Below, one piece after another: positions 45,321 to 54,334 of a DNA stretch of 64,000 bases. The stretch spans positions 1,860,001-1,924,000 of the forward strand of contig CAVSDJ010000007.1 of assembly GCA_963726785.1 (NCBI GenBank), given 5' to 3'. How positions within the stretch are numbered: position 1 is the first letter of the stretch; every line of letters begins with the position of its first letter. Under the pieces are notes generated by a model. The model was not told the origin of the DNA and did no database searches. It was given only the letters and a program-made list of their open reading frames with translations. Made by a program: the position numbers and the translations under genes. The DNA comes from DATEKX01 sp963726785. GTDB lineage: Bacteria > Acidobacteriota > Blastocatellia > UBA7656.

Positions 45321-45363
45321 ATGGCCCCTGGAAGATTCGAACTTCCAACCAAAGGATTATGAG
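45321..45363 (-). repeat. tRNA-Met(CAU) 3' fragment, attachment site 2
   Basis: Minus-strand 3' tRNA end: anticodon loop CTCATAA, T arm GGAAG-TTCGAAT-CTTCC, acceptor AGGGGCC and A. It differs at one base from attachment site 1. The sequence right of 45363 does not form a 5' tRNA half, so this copy is not a tRNA gene. Integrases read away from it on both sides, marking it as the junction of two elements. Confidence 0.8.
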
Positions 45364-45570
45364 ACCTACTTTCTGAAACAACCAGGAACGGGCAGTCACA
45401 TAATCGCAATCCTTTCACAATAGATAGCCGCAGTCTGTTACCTTCCTTCGCAATGAACTCTCCTAGTTGTTCCTGCTTGTTTCATCAATCTGATTAGACA
45501 AGTGCTTAGACAGAAGTTCGCTTATGCGAGCTTGCTAGTATGGGATTGAAATCTTTGGGAGGTGTTCACG

Positions 45571-46764
45571 ATGGCAAAGTATATATATGAGCGCGAGCGA
45601 AACGGCAAGAAAGAAATTGTAGTGATAGTTCCCTACAGACACTCAAAGACTGGCCAGAGAAAGCAGATATGGAGGAGTGCTGAATCAATGACTGAGGCCA
45701 GGCAAATTCGTGATGAACTGCTTCGCAAAATTAACACGCAGGGAACCAAGATCTATGAGCATCGGATGGTCTTGAATGAGTATCTGGACAAGTGGCTTGC
45801 TTCAATCAAACAAAAGGTGGAAGAGGTCACGTATGAGGATTATGTAGGCTACCTTCGCCGCTATGTCCGCCCTGCAATCGGAAGCTTAAAAGTCTCTGAG
45901 GTATCAACCGATCACCTTCAAGAGATTGTGAACGATATGCGGGAGAGGGGGTATGCACCACGCACCATTGAGTTTATGCACAGAGTCATTTCCCTAGCCC
46001 TTAAAAGAGCGATACTTCCGCCTTGGAATTTGATTGCTTTCAACCCTGCTGATTACGTTGAGCTTCCAAGGCAAAGAAAGAGAGAAAGAGTATGGCTCAA
46101 TGACGAGACAACTCAGCAGTTTCTTGATGCGCTCGATACTGACACGCATGGGATAATGTTTGAGTTTGCCCTTGTTGCTGGTATGCGGCCCGAAGAGTAC
46201 TTGGCTTTACGTTGGACACAGGATCTAGACTTCCAACAATGCACTGTTACCGTGAATCAGACTTTGTACACCAGGCGAGGTATCAAAAAGAAAAGAGAAC
46301 TCAATCCAGACGAACCAAGTTGGCTGTTTGAAGAACCAAAAAACGAAAGCAGTAGGCGGCTTATTCCTATACCTCGTTATCTTATGCAAAAGCTTCTTGA
46401 TCACAAACGCAAACAAAATGAGGAGCGGCTGAAGATGGGTAAAAACTGGCATAACTATGACTTGGTGTTCTGTTCAAGCAAAGGAACTCCGCTTAATCTG
46501 TCCAATATCCACTATCGCTATTTCAAGCCGCTTCTTAGAAAGGTTGGCCTTGAGAAGATGCGGCTTTATGACCTTCGCCATTCTTTCGCATCTCTTCTTC
46601 TAAAAGTAAGAGAGAACAAGCCAGCAGTTCCTTTGAAAGTAGTGAGTGAAATGTTAGGGCACAATGACCCCTATACAACGGCAAGGATTTATCAGCATGT
46701 GGACGAATCTCAGAAACGACAGGCAAGCGATACAATGGAATCTATAGTACACAAGAGCCGTTGA
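45571..46764 (+). CDS. Tyrosine recombinase (integrase of element 2)
   Basis: 397 residues. An N-terminal arm-binding-type domain (YIYERERNGKKEIVVIVPY) and a SAM-like core-binding domain (about 65-170) precede the catalytic domain: Arg in VAGMRPEEYLAL, YDLRHSFASLL, LGHNDPYTT and Tyr in ARIYQHV. All key residues are visible. The ATG follows GGGAGGTG by 7 bases. It starts 207 bases right of attachment site 2 and reads into element 2. It is larger than and clearly different from the integrase of element 1. Confidence 0.9.
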   Translation: MAKYIYERERNGKKEIVVIVPYRHSKTGQRKQIWRSAESMTEARQIRDELLRKINTQGTKIYEHRMVLNEYLDKWLASIKQKVEEVTYEDYVGYLRRYVRPAIGSLKVSEVSTDHLQEIVNDMRERGYAPRTIEFMHRVISLALKRAILPPWNLIAFNPADYVELPRQRKRERVWLNDETTQQFLDALDTDTHGIMFEFALVAGMRPEEYLALRWTQDLDFQQCTVTVNQTLYTRRGIKKKRELNPDEPSWLFEEPKNESSRRLIPIPRYLMQKLLDHKRKQNEERLKMGKNWHNYDLVFCSSKGTPLNLSNIHYRYFKPLLRKVGLEKMRLYDLRHSFASLLLKVRENKPAVPLKVVSEMLGHNDPYTTARIYQHVDESQKRQASDTMESIVHKSR

Positions 46765-46773
46765 CAGAAATAA

Positions 46774-46800
46774 AAAATAGGTAAAACCTATTATTTTCTT
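46774..46800 (+). terminator. Terminator after integrase 2
   Basis: AAATAGG, loop TAAAA, CCTATT then ATTTTCTT: a short AT-rich hairpin with a T-rich tail, 10 bases after the integrase stop. Confidence 0.6.
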
Positions 46801-46970
46801 CCTATGTCAAGGAGTCGAGGATTTGATTAGTGGGATAATCGCGTGTTGATGCCCTCACTCTATAGAACGCGGAGTTGAAATTACCCCTTTCGGTTGTTTT
46901 GGGTAGTATAGCATAGATAAGAACTTACAATATTCTGTTCAAAGAGTATATGTAATCTGTCTAGATCCCG

Positions 46971-46976
46971 TATAAT
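46971..46976 (+). promoter_or_regulatory. Possible -10 box of the TIR operon
   Basis: A perfect TATAAT stands about 107 bases before the TIR start in an otherwise gene-free 318-base stretch. No good -35 box is seen at the usual distance. Confidence 0.35.
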
Positions 46977-47082
46977 TCAGCGGCTAAGCTTACAAATTCA
47001 GAGTAGAATAGCATCTGTGGTTTTGCCGGCTGGACTAGTCATATCAACAGAACACATATTAGTGAAGCGGAGAATAATTATA

Positions 47083-47850
47083 ATGAAGATCTTTATTAGC
47101 TGGTCAGGTGATTCCAGCAGAGCAGTGGCACATGCTCTAACTATATGGCTCCCCTTCATCTTCCAAGACATACAACCTTGGATGTCTGATCATGATATCA
47201 GTGCTGGTGCTCGGTGGAATACCGATTTAGATACCGAGCTAGAATCCGCAAATTTTGGGATTCTATGCCTCACGCCCGAAAACCTTAATGCACCTTGGAT
47301 GCTGTTTGAGGCAGGCTCTCTAGCAAAAACGGTCAAGGTGGCACGAGTAGTCCCGTACCTTTTTCACCTTACGCCTACCAACATCCAGCCCCCGCTTTCC
47401 CAATTTCAAGGTGTCAGTGCAGATAAATTAGGTACGTTCAAACTTTTACAGAGCATTGATAATGCCCGCGAGTCGAACCTGCCAACAGATAGACTCAGCA
47501 TATTCTTTGAGAAGTGGTGGCCGGACCTACAAAAAGAGTTAGATCTTATTCCACCTACATTAGAAGCCTCCATACCGCAACGGCCTGATAGAGAATTACT
47601 GGAAGAGATTCTCCAATTAATTCGCCGGCTGCAAACACGATCATATTCTACCGAATATGAGATGGCTGCGGCGAGTACTGAAGATCTCTTACAATATTTA
47701 GGACAAGGACTGGAACGGCAAAAAGATACTCGGATTCAGAGTGAAGAGGAAGGCTTGCAGGGTAAAACGAGAGTTGCCGAGTTAGAGTTGCTACGCCGCT
47801 TCCCAAATATATTTCGGCGTCGTGATATTAAAAACTCTGAAGAGTCTTGA
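47083..47850 (+). CDS. TIR-domain protein
   Basis: 255 residues from the ATG starting MKIFISWSGDSSRAVAHAL. Residues 1-150 form a bacterial TIR domain: a first strand with Ser-Gly-Asp, DHDISAGARW, then a Glu in the position of the NADase catalytic residue (Glu76 in PWMLFEAGSLAK). The C-terminal 100 residues are helical and could form a coiled coil. TIR proteins of this kind cut NAD+ or make cyclic ADP-ribose signals in anti-phage defence. A gene for a PIN-like/TPR protein follows after 77 bases, so they probably form a two-gene cargo operon. Confidence 0.8.
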   Translation: MKIFISWSGDSSRAVAHALTIWLPFIFQDIQPWMSDHDISAGARWNTDLDTELESANFGILCLTPENLNAPWMLFEAGSLAKTVKVARVVPYLFHLTPTNIQPPLSQFQGVSADKLGTFKLLQSIDNARESNLPTDRLSIFFEKWWPDLQKELDLIPPTLEASIPQRPDRELLEEILQLIRRLQTRSYSTEYEMAAASTEDLLQYLGQGLERQKDTRIQSEEEGLQGKTRVAELELLRRFPNIFRRRDIKNSEES

Positions 47851-47927
47851 TCAATAGAACCAGCAAGACTCCCTCACTGCATCAGTGGTTGTTCAATCTG
47901 TTCTCTTCATTTTAAGAGGTATTAAGT

Positions 47928-50243
47928 ATGAAAATACAATTACCATTCTTACAAATGCTTCAACATCATGAAGTGGAAGAAATCATTCGCGATTTATCAT
48001 TGCAACAAAAAGGAGCCAAAGTCTTTTATGCAGTAGATCCTTATGAGATATTTGATTTCTGCTTTCCTTTTAATCCTAGCGATCTGAAGTCTCTTGACGT
48101 AAGGGTTGTTGCCGATGATCAAGCGGCCCTTTTCGAAATCTTTTTCACCCATAAAGAGAAACCCGTCTTGCTCCCAGAATATACCAGAGAACTTCAAGCA
48201 ATTTTGGCTTTTTTTGAGAGAGATGTGGATAGAGTTTATAGTGCTGCGGAGATGATAGAAGAATTAGTTAGAGTTAGTGAACTTGATAGTATTACCCGAC
48301 AGCAAGAGATCGCGTTGGAGACTATTATTCAATCTGACTTCAACATCTTACTAGCTGTAAATATGGGAATCTATTCTCTAGGAGTAGAGCGATTCCAGTC
48401 TGTCCTCCGTCACCGGTTGTCAACCACAGTAGAGGTTAACGATCCAGCAGATCAGAGAATTATCAAGGAGGTAACTGAGGAATACAGCAGAACACCGCTT
48501 GTTGAGATAATTGTTGATGACCTTGAAAGCATAAGTAATAAGCAAATAGAAACACATTCAGAAAAAGAGCGGCGACGGCGGGCTAATTTGATCGATGCTT
48601 TAGCAATCGATAGGCTAGTTTATTTGAATAACGCTTTCGAAAAGGCATACAAGACAGCAGCGCTGAAATGTCGATACATTATCTTATACTTATCCTCAGC
48701 ACCTAGATCCAGGAGGATTTTTTCGCTACCAACTGTAAGAGAGTCTCTACCTATGATCGGGGACAATAAATTCTCCTTTCTGAGGACTAGACGACAAGTA
48801 TTTGCGTACATTATTCATAAGAGTAACAAAAAGGATCAAATTGATTACTATGATGAAACAATTAAGAATCTTTATGGCCTTGACCAGATGCTAAATGAAA
48901 TCCAAAGGCTCGAAAATGTTTTCACCACCAATGAATTTGTTTGCGCGCAATGTATACTCAACGATGGATCGCCGCAAGATTGCCAGTTGCTGAAGTTTTG
49001 TATAGCCGTAAAGCAATTCCACGACGAAATCATAGAAAGAAAAACACAAATAGAAAACCTCGGTTTGGTCAACGCTTTGAGTGATTATGAAAGATTGCTG
49101 ATGGCAAAGCCTTCTAAGGCATCGCATGAAGTATACATAAATCTTTTTGCCAATGTCTTCCGAAGCGGAATAAAAGATATCGCAATGGATAGGATGCACC
49201 AGAAACAGAAGTGGATACTAATACAAAGTGAAATCACTAATCTATTCAAAGAAGGATTAGGCTTCATAAAAGTTGGACAGGAACGACAAGGTTTTCGATC
49301 ACCTAGAGATTTTGTAACAGACGTAAATCAATATCTACCTACTAAGCCCATATTGAAATCGAAAAAATATAGCGACATCTTAGAAACAATTTTGAACCAC
49401 TATAAAGAACCTAGATCAGCAGATCTACTGGACCGAGCCTATGAAGGCTATTTGGAGCTTGCTTCAGATTCAAACAGACGTGACCCCGAGCATGAATTGA
49501 TCAGATGTTACTTATATCTTGCTTTCCAAAGAGAGGGGGGTGAAGATAAAGCTTACGAGTATACAAAAGAATTAATGAACTCTAAGGAGTTGATCGAAAC
49601 ATATCCCCCAATAGAAAAAGAGTACAGATACATACAGTGTTGGTCTGCGCGACGGTTAGGAAGATTTGAAGAAGCTGATGAATGCGCCAAAATTGCAATT
49701 CAAAAGTGGAATGATGATGCAAGGTTTTATCACGGACGATGCTTAAACACTTATGCTTGGCTTAACCAAGAGAACTCTGCCATCACCTGCCCCTACACGA
49801 TAGCTGATGCAATCGACGATGCACAAAGAGCCATAGAGCTTTATTTGAAGGATCCAACTGCGAATGAAGATGTTATTGCTGGAAACTATAATAATTTGGC
49901 TTATTTCTTTGCCTGGGGAGTGACAAATAGCCAGTACACGATGAGAGAGGCTCGCGAAAATTTGAACCTTGCGAGGAAAGCGCTAACACATCTTAAGGAG
50001 TTAGTAAGAAAGGAAACTTGGATTCCAAATCACCCGGAATATTTTCACACTGAGGCTTATTTGGCCTATCAAGAATTTCTCATGGAGATAGGCAGTGGAA
50101 ACGTTCAAGAATATCTTAGACGCAAGTTACAACAGGCTAAGCATGATATTGATACCGCGATTGAGCTTTATCCTGAAGGCCCATACTACCTACAGCTTAA
50201 AGACTACATAGAAAAAGGGTTAGAAAGGATATCGTCATACTGA
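47928..50243 (+). CDS. PIN-like / TPR protein, partner of the TIR protein
   Basis: 771 residues with a ribosome site (AAGAGGT). The N-terminal 330 residues have a pattern like a PIN-fold nuclease: FYAVDPYEIFDFCFPF (Asp near the start), LLPEYTRELQAILAFF, LIDALAIDRLVYLNNAF and CRYIILYLSSAPRSRR. This is pattern recognition, and not all acidic residues can be assigned. A helical linker with four Cys (VCAQCILNDG, DCQLLKFC) follows. The C-terminal third (about 500-765) is TPR-like (GRFEEADECAKIAIQKW, EARENLNLARKALTHL). With the TIR gene it suggests a sensor/effector defence pair. Confidence 0.65.
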   Translation: MKIQLPFLQMLQHHEVEEIIRDLSLQQKGAKVFYAVDPYEIFDFCFPFNPSDLKSLDVRVVADDQAALFEIFFTHKEKPVLLPEYTRELQAILAFFERDVDRVYSAAEMIEELVRVSELDSITRQQEIALETIIQSDFNILLAVNMGIYSLGVERFQSVLRHRLSTTVEVNDPADQRIIKEVTEEYSRTPLVEIIVDDLESISNKQIETHSEKERRRRANLIDALAIDRLVYLNNAFEKAYKTAALKCRYIILYLSSAPRSRRIFSLPTVRESLPMIGDNKFSFLRTRRQVFAYIIHKSNKKDQIDYYDETIKNLYGLDQMLNEIQRLENVFTTNEFVCAQCILNDGSPQDCQLLKFCIAVKQFHDEIIERKTQIENLGLVNALSDYERLLMAKPSKASHEVYINLFANVFRSGIKDIAMDRMHQKQKWILIQSEITNLFKEGLGFIKVGQERQGFRSPRDFVTDVNQYLPTKPILKSKKYSDILETILNHYKEPRSADLLDRAYEGYLELASDSNRRDPEHELIRCYLYLAFQREGGEDKAYEYTKELMNSKELIETYPPIEKEYRYIQCWSARRLGRFEEADECAKIAIQKWNDDARFYHGRCLNTYAWLNQENSAITCPYTIADAIDDAQRAIELYLKDPTANEDVIAGNYNNLAYFFAWGVTNSQYTMREARENLNLARKALTHLKELVRKETWIPNHPEYFHTEAYLAYQEFLMEIGSGNVQEYLRRKLQQAKHDIDTAIELYPEGPYYLQLKDYIEKGLERISSY

Positions 50244-50671
50244 AGGATCCTGCTTAGGCATTGCTTGGCTGTCGTTAGATAGTAACTGGAAACTCATTAG
50301 TCGAGAGTGCAGGTGTCGGACTTTATGGTGAGTTTTAAATCACCCCCTTTAACTCATTAGAGAAATTAGCTACTACAAAATGGTAGATTTCTTAGATTTT
50401 CCAAATAGGATTTGTAGTGCTTTTGCACTGTAAAAGGAAATTGCTAGAATTTGAGTTCGCACCGGGGTCTCTTAAGCCAGCGATCAAAACCACTTGGTAC
50501 TTCTATCAGGATTTAAGGAGCTAATCCTTAAGGGAAGATGTTTCTTGTCTGGCGCTTCCTTTTATCGATCAGAAAGAATATGGTAGCCGAAATTGATCTA
50601 TGGACGGCTAGAGTTGTTTCTGTAGTGAGCAACGGGCTACTGAAGCTGACGTAAGGACAGCCTTGTCCATT
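50244..50671. other. Intergenic region, no supported gene
   Basis: A 428-base stretch between the TIR operon and a minus-strand regulator. A short hairpin (GGTGA ... TCACC near 50325) is seen but is weak. Nothing else recognised. Confidence 0.35.
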
Positions 50672-50899
50672 CTACCGCTTTCGCTTATTGGAACGATGAT
50701 AGTGCCGACGATTCAACCAATCTAGAAGCATCTCAAGTGTATAAAGGACTCGCCTTCCCACAGTCTCGATGCATTTAAGTTCGCCGATTTGCCTTGCTCT
50801 CCAGCGTGTTTGGCGGCTCGTGCCGGTAATGTAATCGGCTTCCTTCTCATCATACGTCAGCTTCGGTAGGTTGATTCTTTTAAAAACTTCGGTAGTCAT
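50672..50899 (-). CDS. Excisionase-like helix-turn-helix protein
   Basis: 75 residues from the ATG preceded by AAAGGGA. The pattern TYDEKEADYITGTSRQTRWRA, then IGELKCIETVGRRVLYTLE and MLLDWLNRR is that of a MerR/excisionase-type winged helix. Such proteins direct excision of integrative elements or regulate nearby genes. It is basic at the end (NKRKR). The upstream open frame is not coding-like. It could be the excisionase of element 2, although it is 4 kb from the integrase. Confidence 0.65.
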   Translation of the reverse strand: MTTEVFKRINLPKLTYDEKEADYITGTSRQTRWRARQIGELKCIETVGRRVLYTLEMLLDWLNRRHYHRSNKRKR

Positions 50900-50964
50900 A
50901 ATCCCTTTAAACCCAAATGCGAGGGCTTGGTAGCTCCAGCTTAAAAGAGAGGTGAAAAAGGTAG

Positions 50965-51210
50965 CTAACGGACGAACTCCATAATGCGTGAGGCGTAATC
51001 CGTCTCCCAATTCTCTTCTAAATGTGAGCCTTTGCGGTCACTCAACACATCCAAGTATGCCTCAGCATTGGTTCTGGAATCCGATGGAGTATCGCCCGCA
51101 CAGGTCACCGTAGTATCAGTTTGCGGGTCGTACATAGTAGTTTCGTAGAAGTCAGCCAGACCTCGCCACTTACTTCTTTTGATCGTGCGAATCTCAAACC
51201 TTTCTGACAT
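50965..51210 (-). CDS. Small hypothetical protein
   Basis: 81 residues: MSERFEIRTIKRSKWRGLAD, then FYETTMYDPQTDTTVTCAGD. GAGGAT precedes the ATG. No family recognised. It lies 65 bases before the excisionase-like gene on the same strand and may be co-transcribed with it. Confidence 0.45.
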   Translation of the reverse strand: MSERFEIRTIKRSKWRGLADFYETTMYDPQTDTTVTCAGDTPSDSRTNAEAYLDVLSDRKGSHLEENWETDYASRIMEFVR

Positions 51211-51417
51211 AATTCTATCCTCAGTATTGATGCGCCAAGATTCTTAAGCCTCCTCGATTGCGATTGGCGCTGAATTTGTCGGGAACTATACTCAGCATGA
51301 TTTCCCTTATAACCCGCAATCAAAGCAAGCTCCAAGAGCTTGCTGATGTTGCTAACGCGATTTTCAAGATACAATAATAATCTTAAAGAAATTCTTGATT
51401 GTTCTTAATAATTCTTT

Positions 51418-51921
51418 ATGGATTCAGAAGAAGAAAAGAATCAAGTTGATTACCTATTTGGGCCTTTCCGCGTTGATACACAAGCGGGAAAGCTTTTCTG
51501 TGATGATGAGCCTGTCCAGCTAGGTTCCAAAGCATTTCAAATACTGTTAGTACTTGTGAGAAAGAGTCCAGATGTGGCTACGTATGAGGACATTCATAAT
51601 ACGGTTTGGAGTGGAGAGCCTCGTGGCAGCAGCGATAACCATTACTTCTCTCATATCCAAGTGCAGGTTCATAACCTAAGACGTAAATTGAAAGCCCGCA
51701 AACCGGGAAGCGACTATATTGATACCTTTGGAGGCCAAGGTTATAGGTTAAATGCAAAGGTGTATAAGCAACCGCAGGCTACATCTAAAAGTCACCATCA
51801 ATCTAGCTCTCGTATACCTTCTGCAAGTTTCGGGAGATGGCTTCGAAATCACACCAGTCTATTTCCTACTTCAAATCTTTCCACTCATGGAAAAACAGGG
51901 CATGAAGATTGTAATTGGTGA
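51418..51921 (+). CDS. OmpR/CadC-type winged-helix protein
   Basis: 167 residues. Residues 12-115 form a trans_reg_C winged helix (FGPFRVDTQAGKLF, LGSKAFQILLVLVRKSPDVA, QVQVHNLRRKLKARKPGS, DTFGGQGYRL). The last 45 residues are Ser/His-rich and look out of frame. The +1 frame beginning near here carries the next protein, so one CadC-like gene of winged helix plus effector domain may have been split by an indel near 51790. If the gene is intact, it is a short DNA-binding regulator. Confidence 0.65.
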   Translation: MDSEEEKNQVDYLFGPFRVDTQAGKLFCDDEPVQLGSKAFQILLVLVRKSPDVATYEDIHNTVWSGEPRGSSDNHYFSHIQVQVHNLRRKLKARKPGSDYIDTFGGQGYRLNAKVYKQPQATSKSHHQSSSRIPSASFGRWLRNHTSLFPTSNLSTHGKTGHEDCNW

Positions 51922-52864
51922 TTCAATTATTCTTTGTACAGCTCCGGGCAATAAAGGATACGAAGAAATCTTGCTACCAGAAACTGTTCTCCCCGACCCC
52001 GAATTCAAAGATCTTATTAGCCCGTTTAAAGAAGAATGGGACAGGATATGGAATAGATATAAAGGGTACACTAAATCAATAGCAGCACCACTCCATATTA
52101 CTCTTCCCGTAATTAAATGGTCAGACAAGCTTTCTATAGAATGCGCAAAGATTGAGTATAGTTATATGAAATCATTTCACGATCTGCTTGAGCAGAATCC
52201 TGATTTACAAGAGAAGTTGGTTAGACAAGCATTCCAATTCAAAAATACTTCAGGGCGTAATATACCCGGCTGCGTTGGGGTACATGCTATAGTTATTATG
52301 GCAGGGATAGGAAATGAGAAAGAGTCTTCCCGAGATCCATATCTTCTTTTGGCTCATCGCACATATAAGGAAGGCGAGGTATATTCAGACTTATGGTCTG
52401 CCTCTTTTGAAGAGCAATACACTTTAGATGAGACACCGTTCGGTGATACGGTTTACCCACCAGATGGTAATCTGCACACGACTGTACTTCGAGGATTGAA
52501 GCAACAGTTTCTTACTGATGAATTTAATGGAAACCTACAAATTTCCTTTCATGCACTTATTATGGATCTAATAGATCTGAATATACAGCTTATGGCAACA
52601 GTGCGATTGCCTGAAACCTCATTTCTTGATGTAGAGAGATTGTGGTTGTCTGAAGAGGCTATTGGCCCTGCGGAACATGATTTACTTGCTCCTATAAAGC
52701 TTGATTCCCAAGTCTTAAAGGAAGCTCTTTCTCTTGAGAGCCCTAGTGGATTAATAGAAATCTCTAAGCCTGGCTTTGAAGATTTTGATAAACATTGTTG
52801 GCATCCAACTAGCCACACTAGAATCGCATGTTGTTTGTGGATGCTTGAAGAAAATCTTATATGA
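51752..52864 (+). CDS. Hypothetical protein, possibly fused to the winged helix
   Basis: Up to 370 residues; the 170-base overlap with the winged-helix gene is unusual. Starting at the ATG near 51890 would give about 325 residues. It has no DNA-binding motif. Around residues 180-290, IPGCVGVHAIVIMAG, LLLAHRTYKEGE, WSASFEEQY and TTVLRGLKQQF vaguely resemble a Nudix fold in which the catalytic Glu residues are replaced. That assignment is weak. No signal peptide. Confidence 0.5.
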   Translation: MQRCISNRRLHLKVTINLALVYLLQVSGDGFEITPVYFLLQIFPLMEKQGMKIVIGDSIILCTAPGNKGYEEILLPETVLPDPEFKDLISPFKEEWDRIWNRYKGYTKSIAAPLHITLPVIKWSDKLSIECAKIEYSYMKSFHDLLEQNPDLQEKLVRQAFQFKNTSGRNIPGCVGVHAIVIMAGIGNEKESSRDPYLLLAHRTYKEGEVYSDLWSASFEEQYTLDETPFGDTVYPPDGNLHTTVLRGLKQQFLTDEFNGNLQISFHALIMDLIDLNIQLMATVRLPETSFLDVERLWLSEEAIGPAEHDLLAPIKLDSQVLKEALSLESPSGLIEISKPGFEDFDKHCWHPTSHTRIACCLWMLEENLI

Positions 52865-52951
52865 TTGTAAAGAGCATTTATTCTTTCCTACCAAAACTAA
52901 TTTAAATCCCCCTGGATGCAGGAGGATATATTTGGTAAAGATTCTGAGCCA

Positions 52952-53221
52952 TTAACTTTTTGTGGATTCCTTTAGATGGCGGTTCACTTCTTGTCTGAGT
53001 CTGTTCACGTCAAACAACAACTGGCGAATTTCCTTGCCTAATTTCTTATGAGAGTTCACTACACGGAACCACTTCTTTCTAGTTTTTTCATCAATACCCT
53101 CAGCAATGGCAAGCGCTTCCAAAAGCGCATCAATCATTTTGCTATGTGCCACGCCGACTTCTACGACTCCGCCATCCAATCTGAAAATGCTTTCGAGAAT
53201 GTCTTCTGTCAAGTTTTCCAT
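52952..53221 (-). CDS. Small helical hypothetical protein
   Basis: 89 residues, mostly helical: AHSKMIDALLEALAIAEGID, KKLGKEIRQLLFDVNRLRQE. The C-terminal half could be a coiled coil. GAGGAT stands near the ATG. It overlaps the upstream end of an open frame on the other strand, which is why I start that frame later. Function unknown. Confidence 0.45.
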   Translation of the reverse strand: MENLTEDILESIFRLDGGVVEVGVAHSKMIDALLEALAIAEGIDEKTRKKWFRVVNSHKKLGKEIRQLLFDVNRLRQEVNRHLKESTKS

Positions 53222-53251
53222 GTTTTATCCTCTGAGAAAGAGTCAGAGCAA

Positions 53252-53731
53252 ATGCAGACCAGCGCAGTTTCAAGCGCTGAGATGAAAGATCAAAAAAGTA
53301 GCAAAACAATGAGGGGATGGAGCTTTATTCCAGAAGGTGTTTTAGCCTTGGAAACAACTGGCCGAATCCTGACATATGATTCTAAAGCCGTCAAGTATGG
53401 GAATCCGGATCCTCAGGTGGCGATGCCATCGAGTAAGTATTGGTCCGACACCGGAACAGAGCCAAGCTGGATGATTGAGGGCAAGTTTAAACGGTATCTC
53501 CGGCGGTGCGACTATGAACGATTCAATGTGCTGTTTGTAGTTCTCGACGAGAAGCGAACCAAAGCGTTTGCGCGGCGCGCGGAAAAGTTCTTAGACAAGG
53601 CGAACCCCTCAACCCTGAAGTTCTTTTTGTTCACAACGCCCGATGAAATTATTGACGACTCCTTGGGTGCAATCTGTCACATCGCATACGACACCGCGAA
53701 GTTACCCATCATTCCGAATCTGCTGAAATAG
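53252..53731 (+). CDS. Replication-relaxation (Replic_Relax) protein, C-terminal remnant
   Basis: About 159 residues from the ATG chosen; the frame is open to 53048, but that part overlaps the 89-residue minus-strand gene. The pattern EPSWMIEGKFKRYLRRCDYE, FNVLFVVLDEKRTKAFARRA, LKFFLFTTPDEI fits the C-terminal core of Replic_Relax proteins, which act in replication or mobilisation of plasmid-like elements. The N-terminal winged-helix part of that family is absent. It lies just before a hairpin-rich region, which could be the site it once acted on. Confidence 0.45.
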   Translation: MQTSAVSSAEMKDQKSSKTMRGWSFIPEGVLALETTGRILTYDSKAVKYGNPDPQVAMPSSKYWSDTGTEPSWMIEGKFKRYLRRCDYERFNVLFVVLDEKRTKAFARRAEKFLDKANPSTLKFFLFTTPDEIIDDSLGAICHIAYDTAKLPIIPNLLK

Positions 53732-54296
53732 ATATGCCAGCCTTCCTTCGCTCCCGCTCTGCCCGTTTGTTTCTAGCGCAAGCAGACCCGGTGATTGAGT
53801 CCTTTCCAAGAAAGTGTAGGTACAGATGTAGGCACGGGTGCAGGCATAAGTATAAGTATTGCGCCTACGGAAGTAATGGCAAAACTCTTTATTTACTTTG
53901 CGTTTGCAAGTACAAACTACGTGGCTAAACTCTCTTACTCTCCTCCTCTCCCTCAATCTCTCATCCGGCCTAATGCTAATGTAAAAATCTAAAGCCTTGC
54001 GGTGCCTGAGCAATATCAATATATCGAAACAGTCCCGACAGGGCTGGCGGCGAAGCCGCGCACGCTGCGAAGCAGCGTCGTAAACAACGCTAGAGGTATA
54101 AAGCCTCATGCTAGAAATAAACCAGCTAAGCATCGCTCAAGCTGATTTCTACGCGGCGACCCGAGCGAAGGAGCTAGCTCAATCGCCAGTGTAAAACGCA
54201 AAGCAATAGAATAGCCGTCTTACTAAGACATAGCTGTTGCGCAGCAACTCCCTCAAAGGGTGGGATTCGCCGCCGCTCATTCGCAACAAGCGAACA
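53732..54296. other. Hairpin-rich non-coding region, possible transfer or replication site
   Basis: No supported gene in 565 bases. Short perfect hairpins cluster here: GCGGC-GAA-GCCGC (54047-54059), ACGCTGC-GAA-GCAGCGT (54062-54078) and GTTGC-GCA-GCAAC (54236-54248). The left part has purine/GTA-rich near-repeats (GTAGGTACAGATGTAGGCAC). Hairpin clusters beside a relaxase-type gene suggest an origin of transfer or replication, which is inference. Confidence 0.45.
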
Positions 54297-54332
54297 CAAA
54301 AAAAGCCCCGCTTGAGGTGGGGCCTTCTTTTC
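54297..54332. terminator. Bidirectional terminator
   Basis: GCCCCGC, loop TTGAG, GTGGGGC, with an A tract on the left and CTTCTTTT on the right. It lies just 3' of the minus-strand gene that follows and can stop transcription from both sides. Confidence 0.8.
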
Positions 54333-54334
54333 CA

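Noticed and set aside
45321..45400. Complete tRNA-Met gene at attachment site 2
   Set aside because: The minus-strand 5' side shows no acceptor 5' strand (GGCCCCT) or D arm; only the 3' half is present.
51105..51374. 89-codon minus-strand frame
   Set aside because: Overlaps a better-supported small gene in another frame and is Ser/Arg/Leu-rich without motif.
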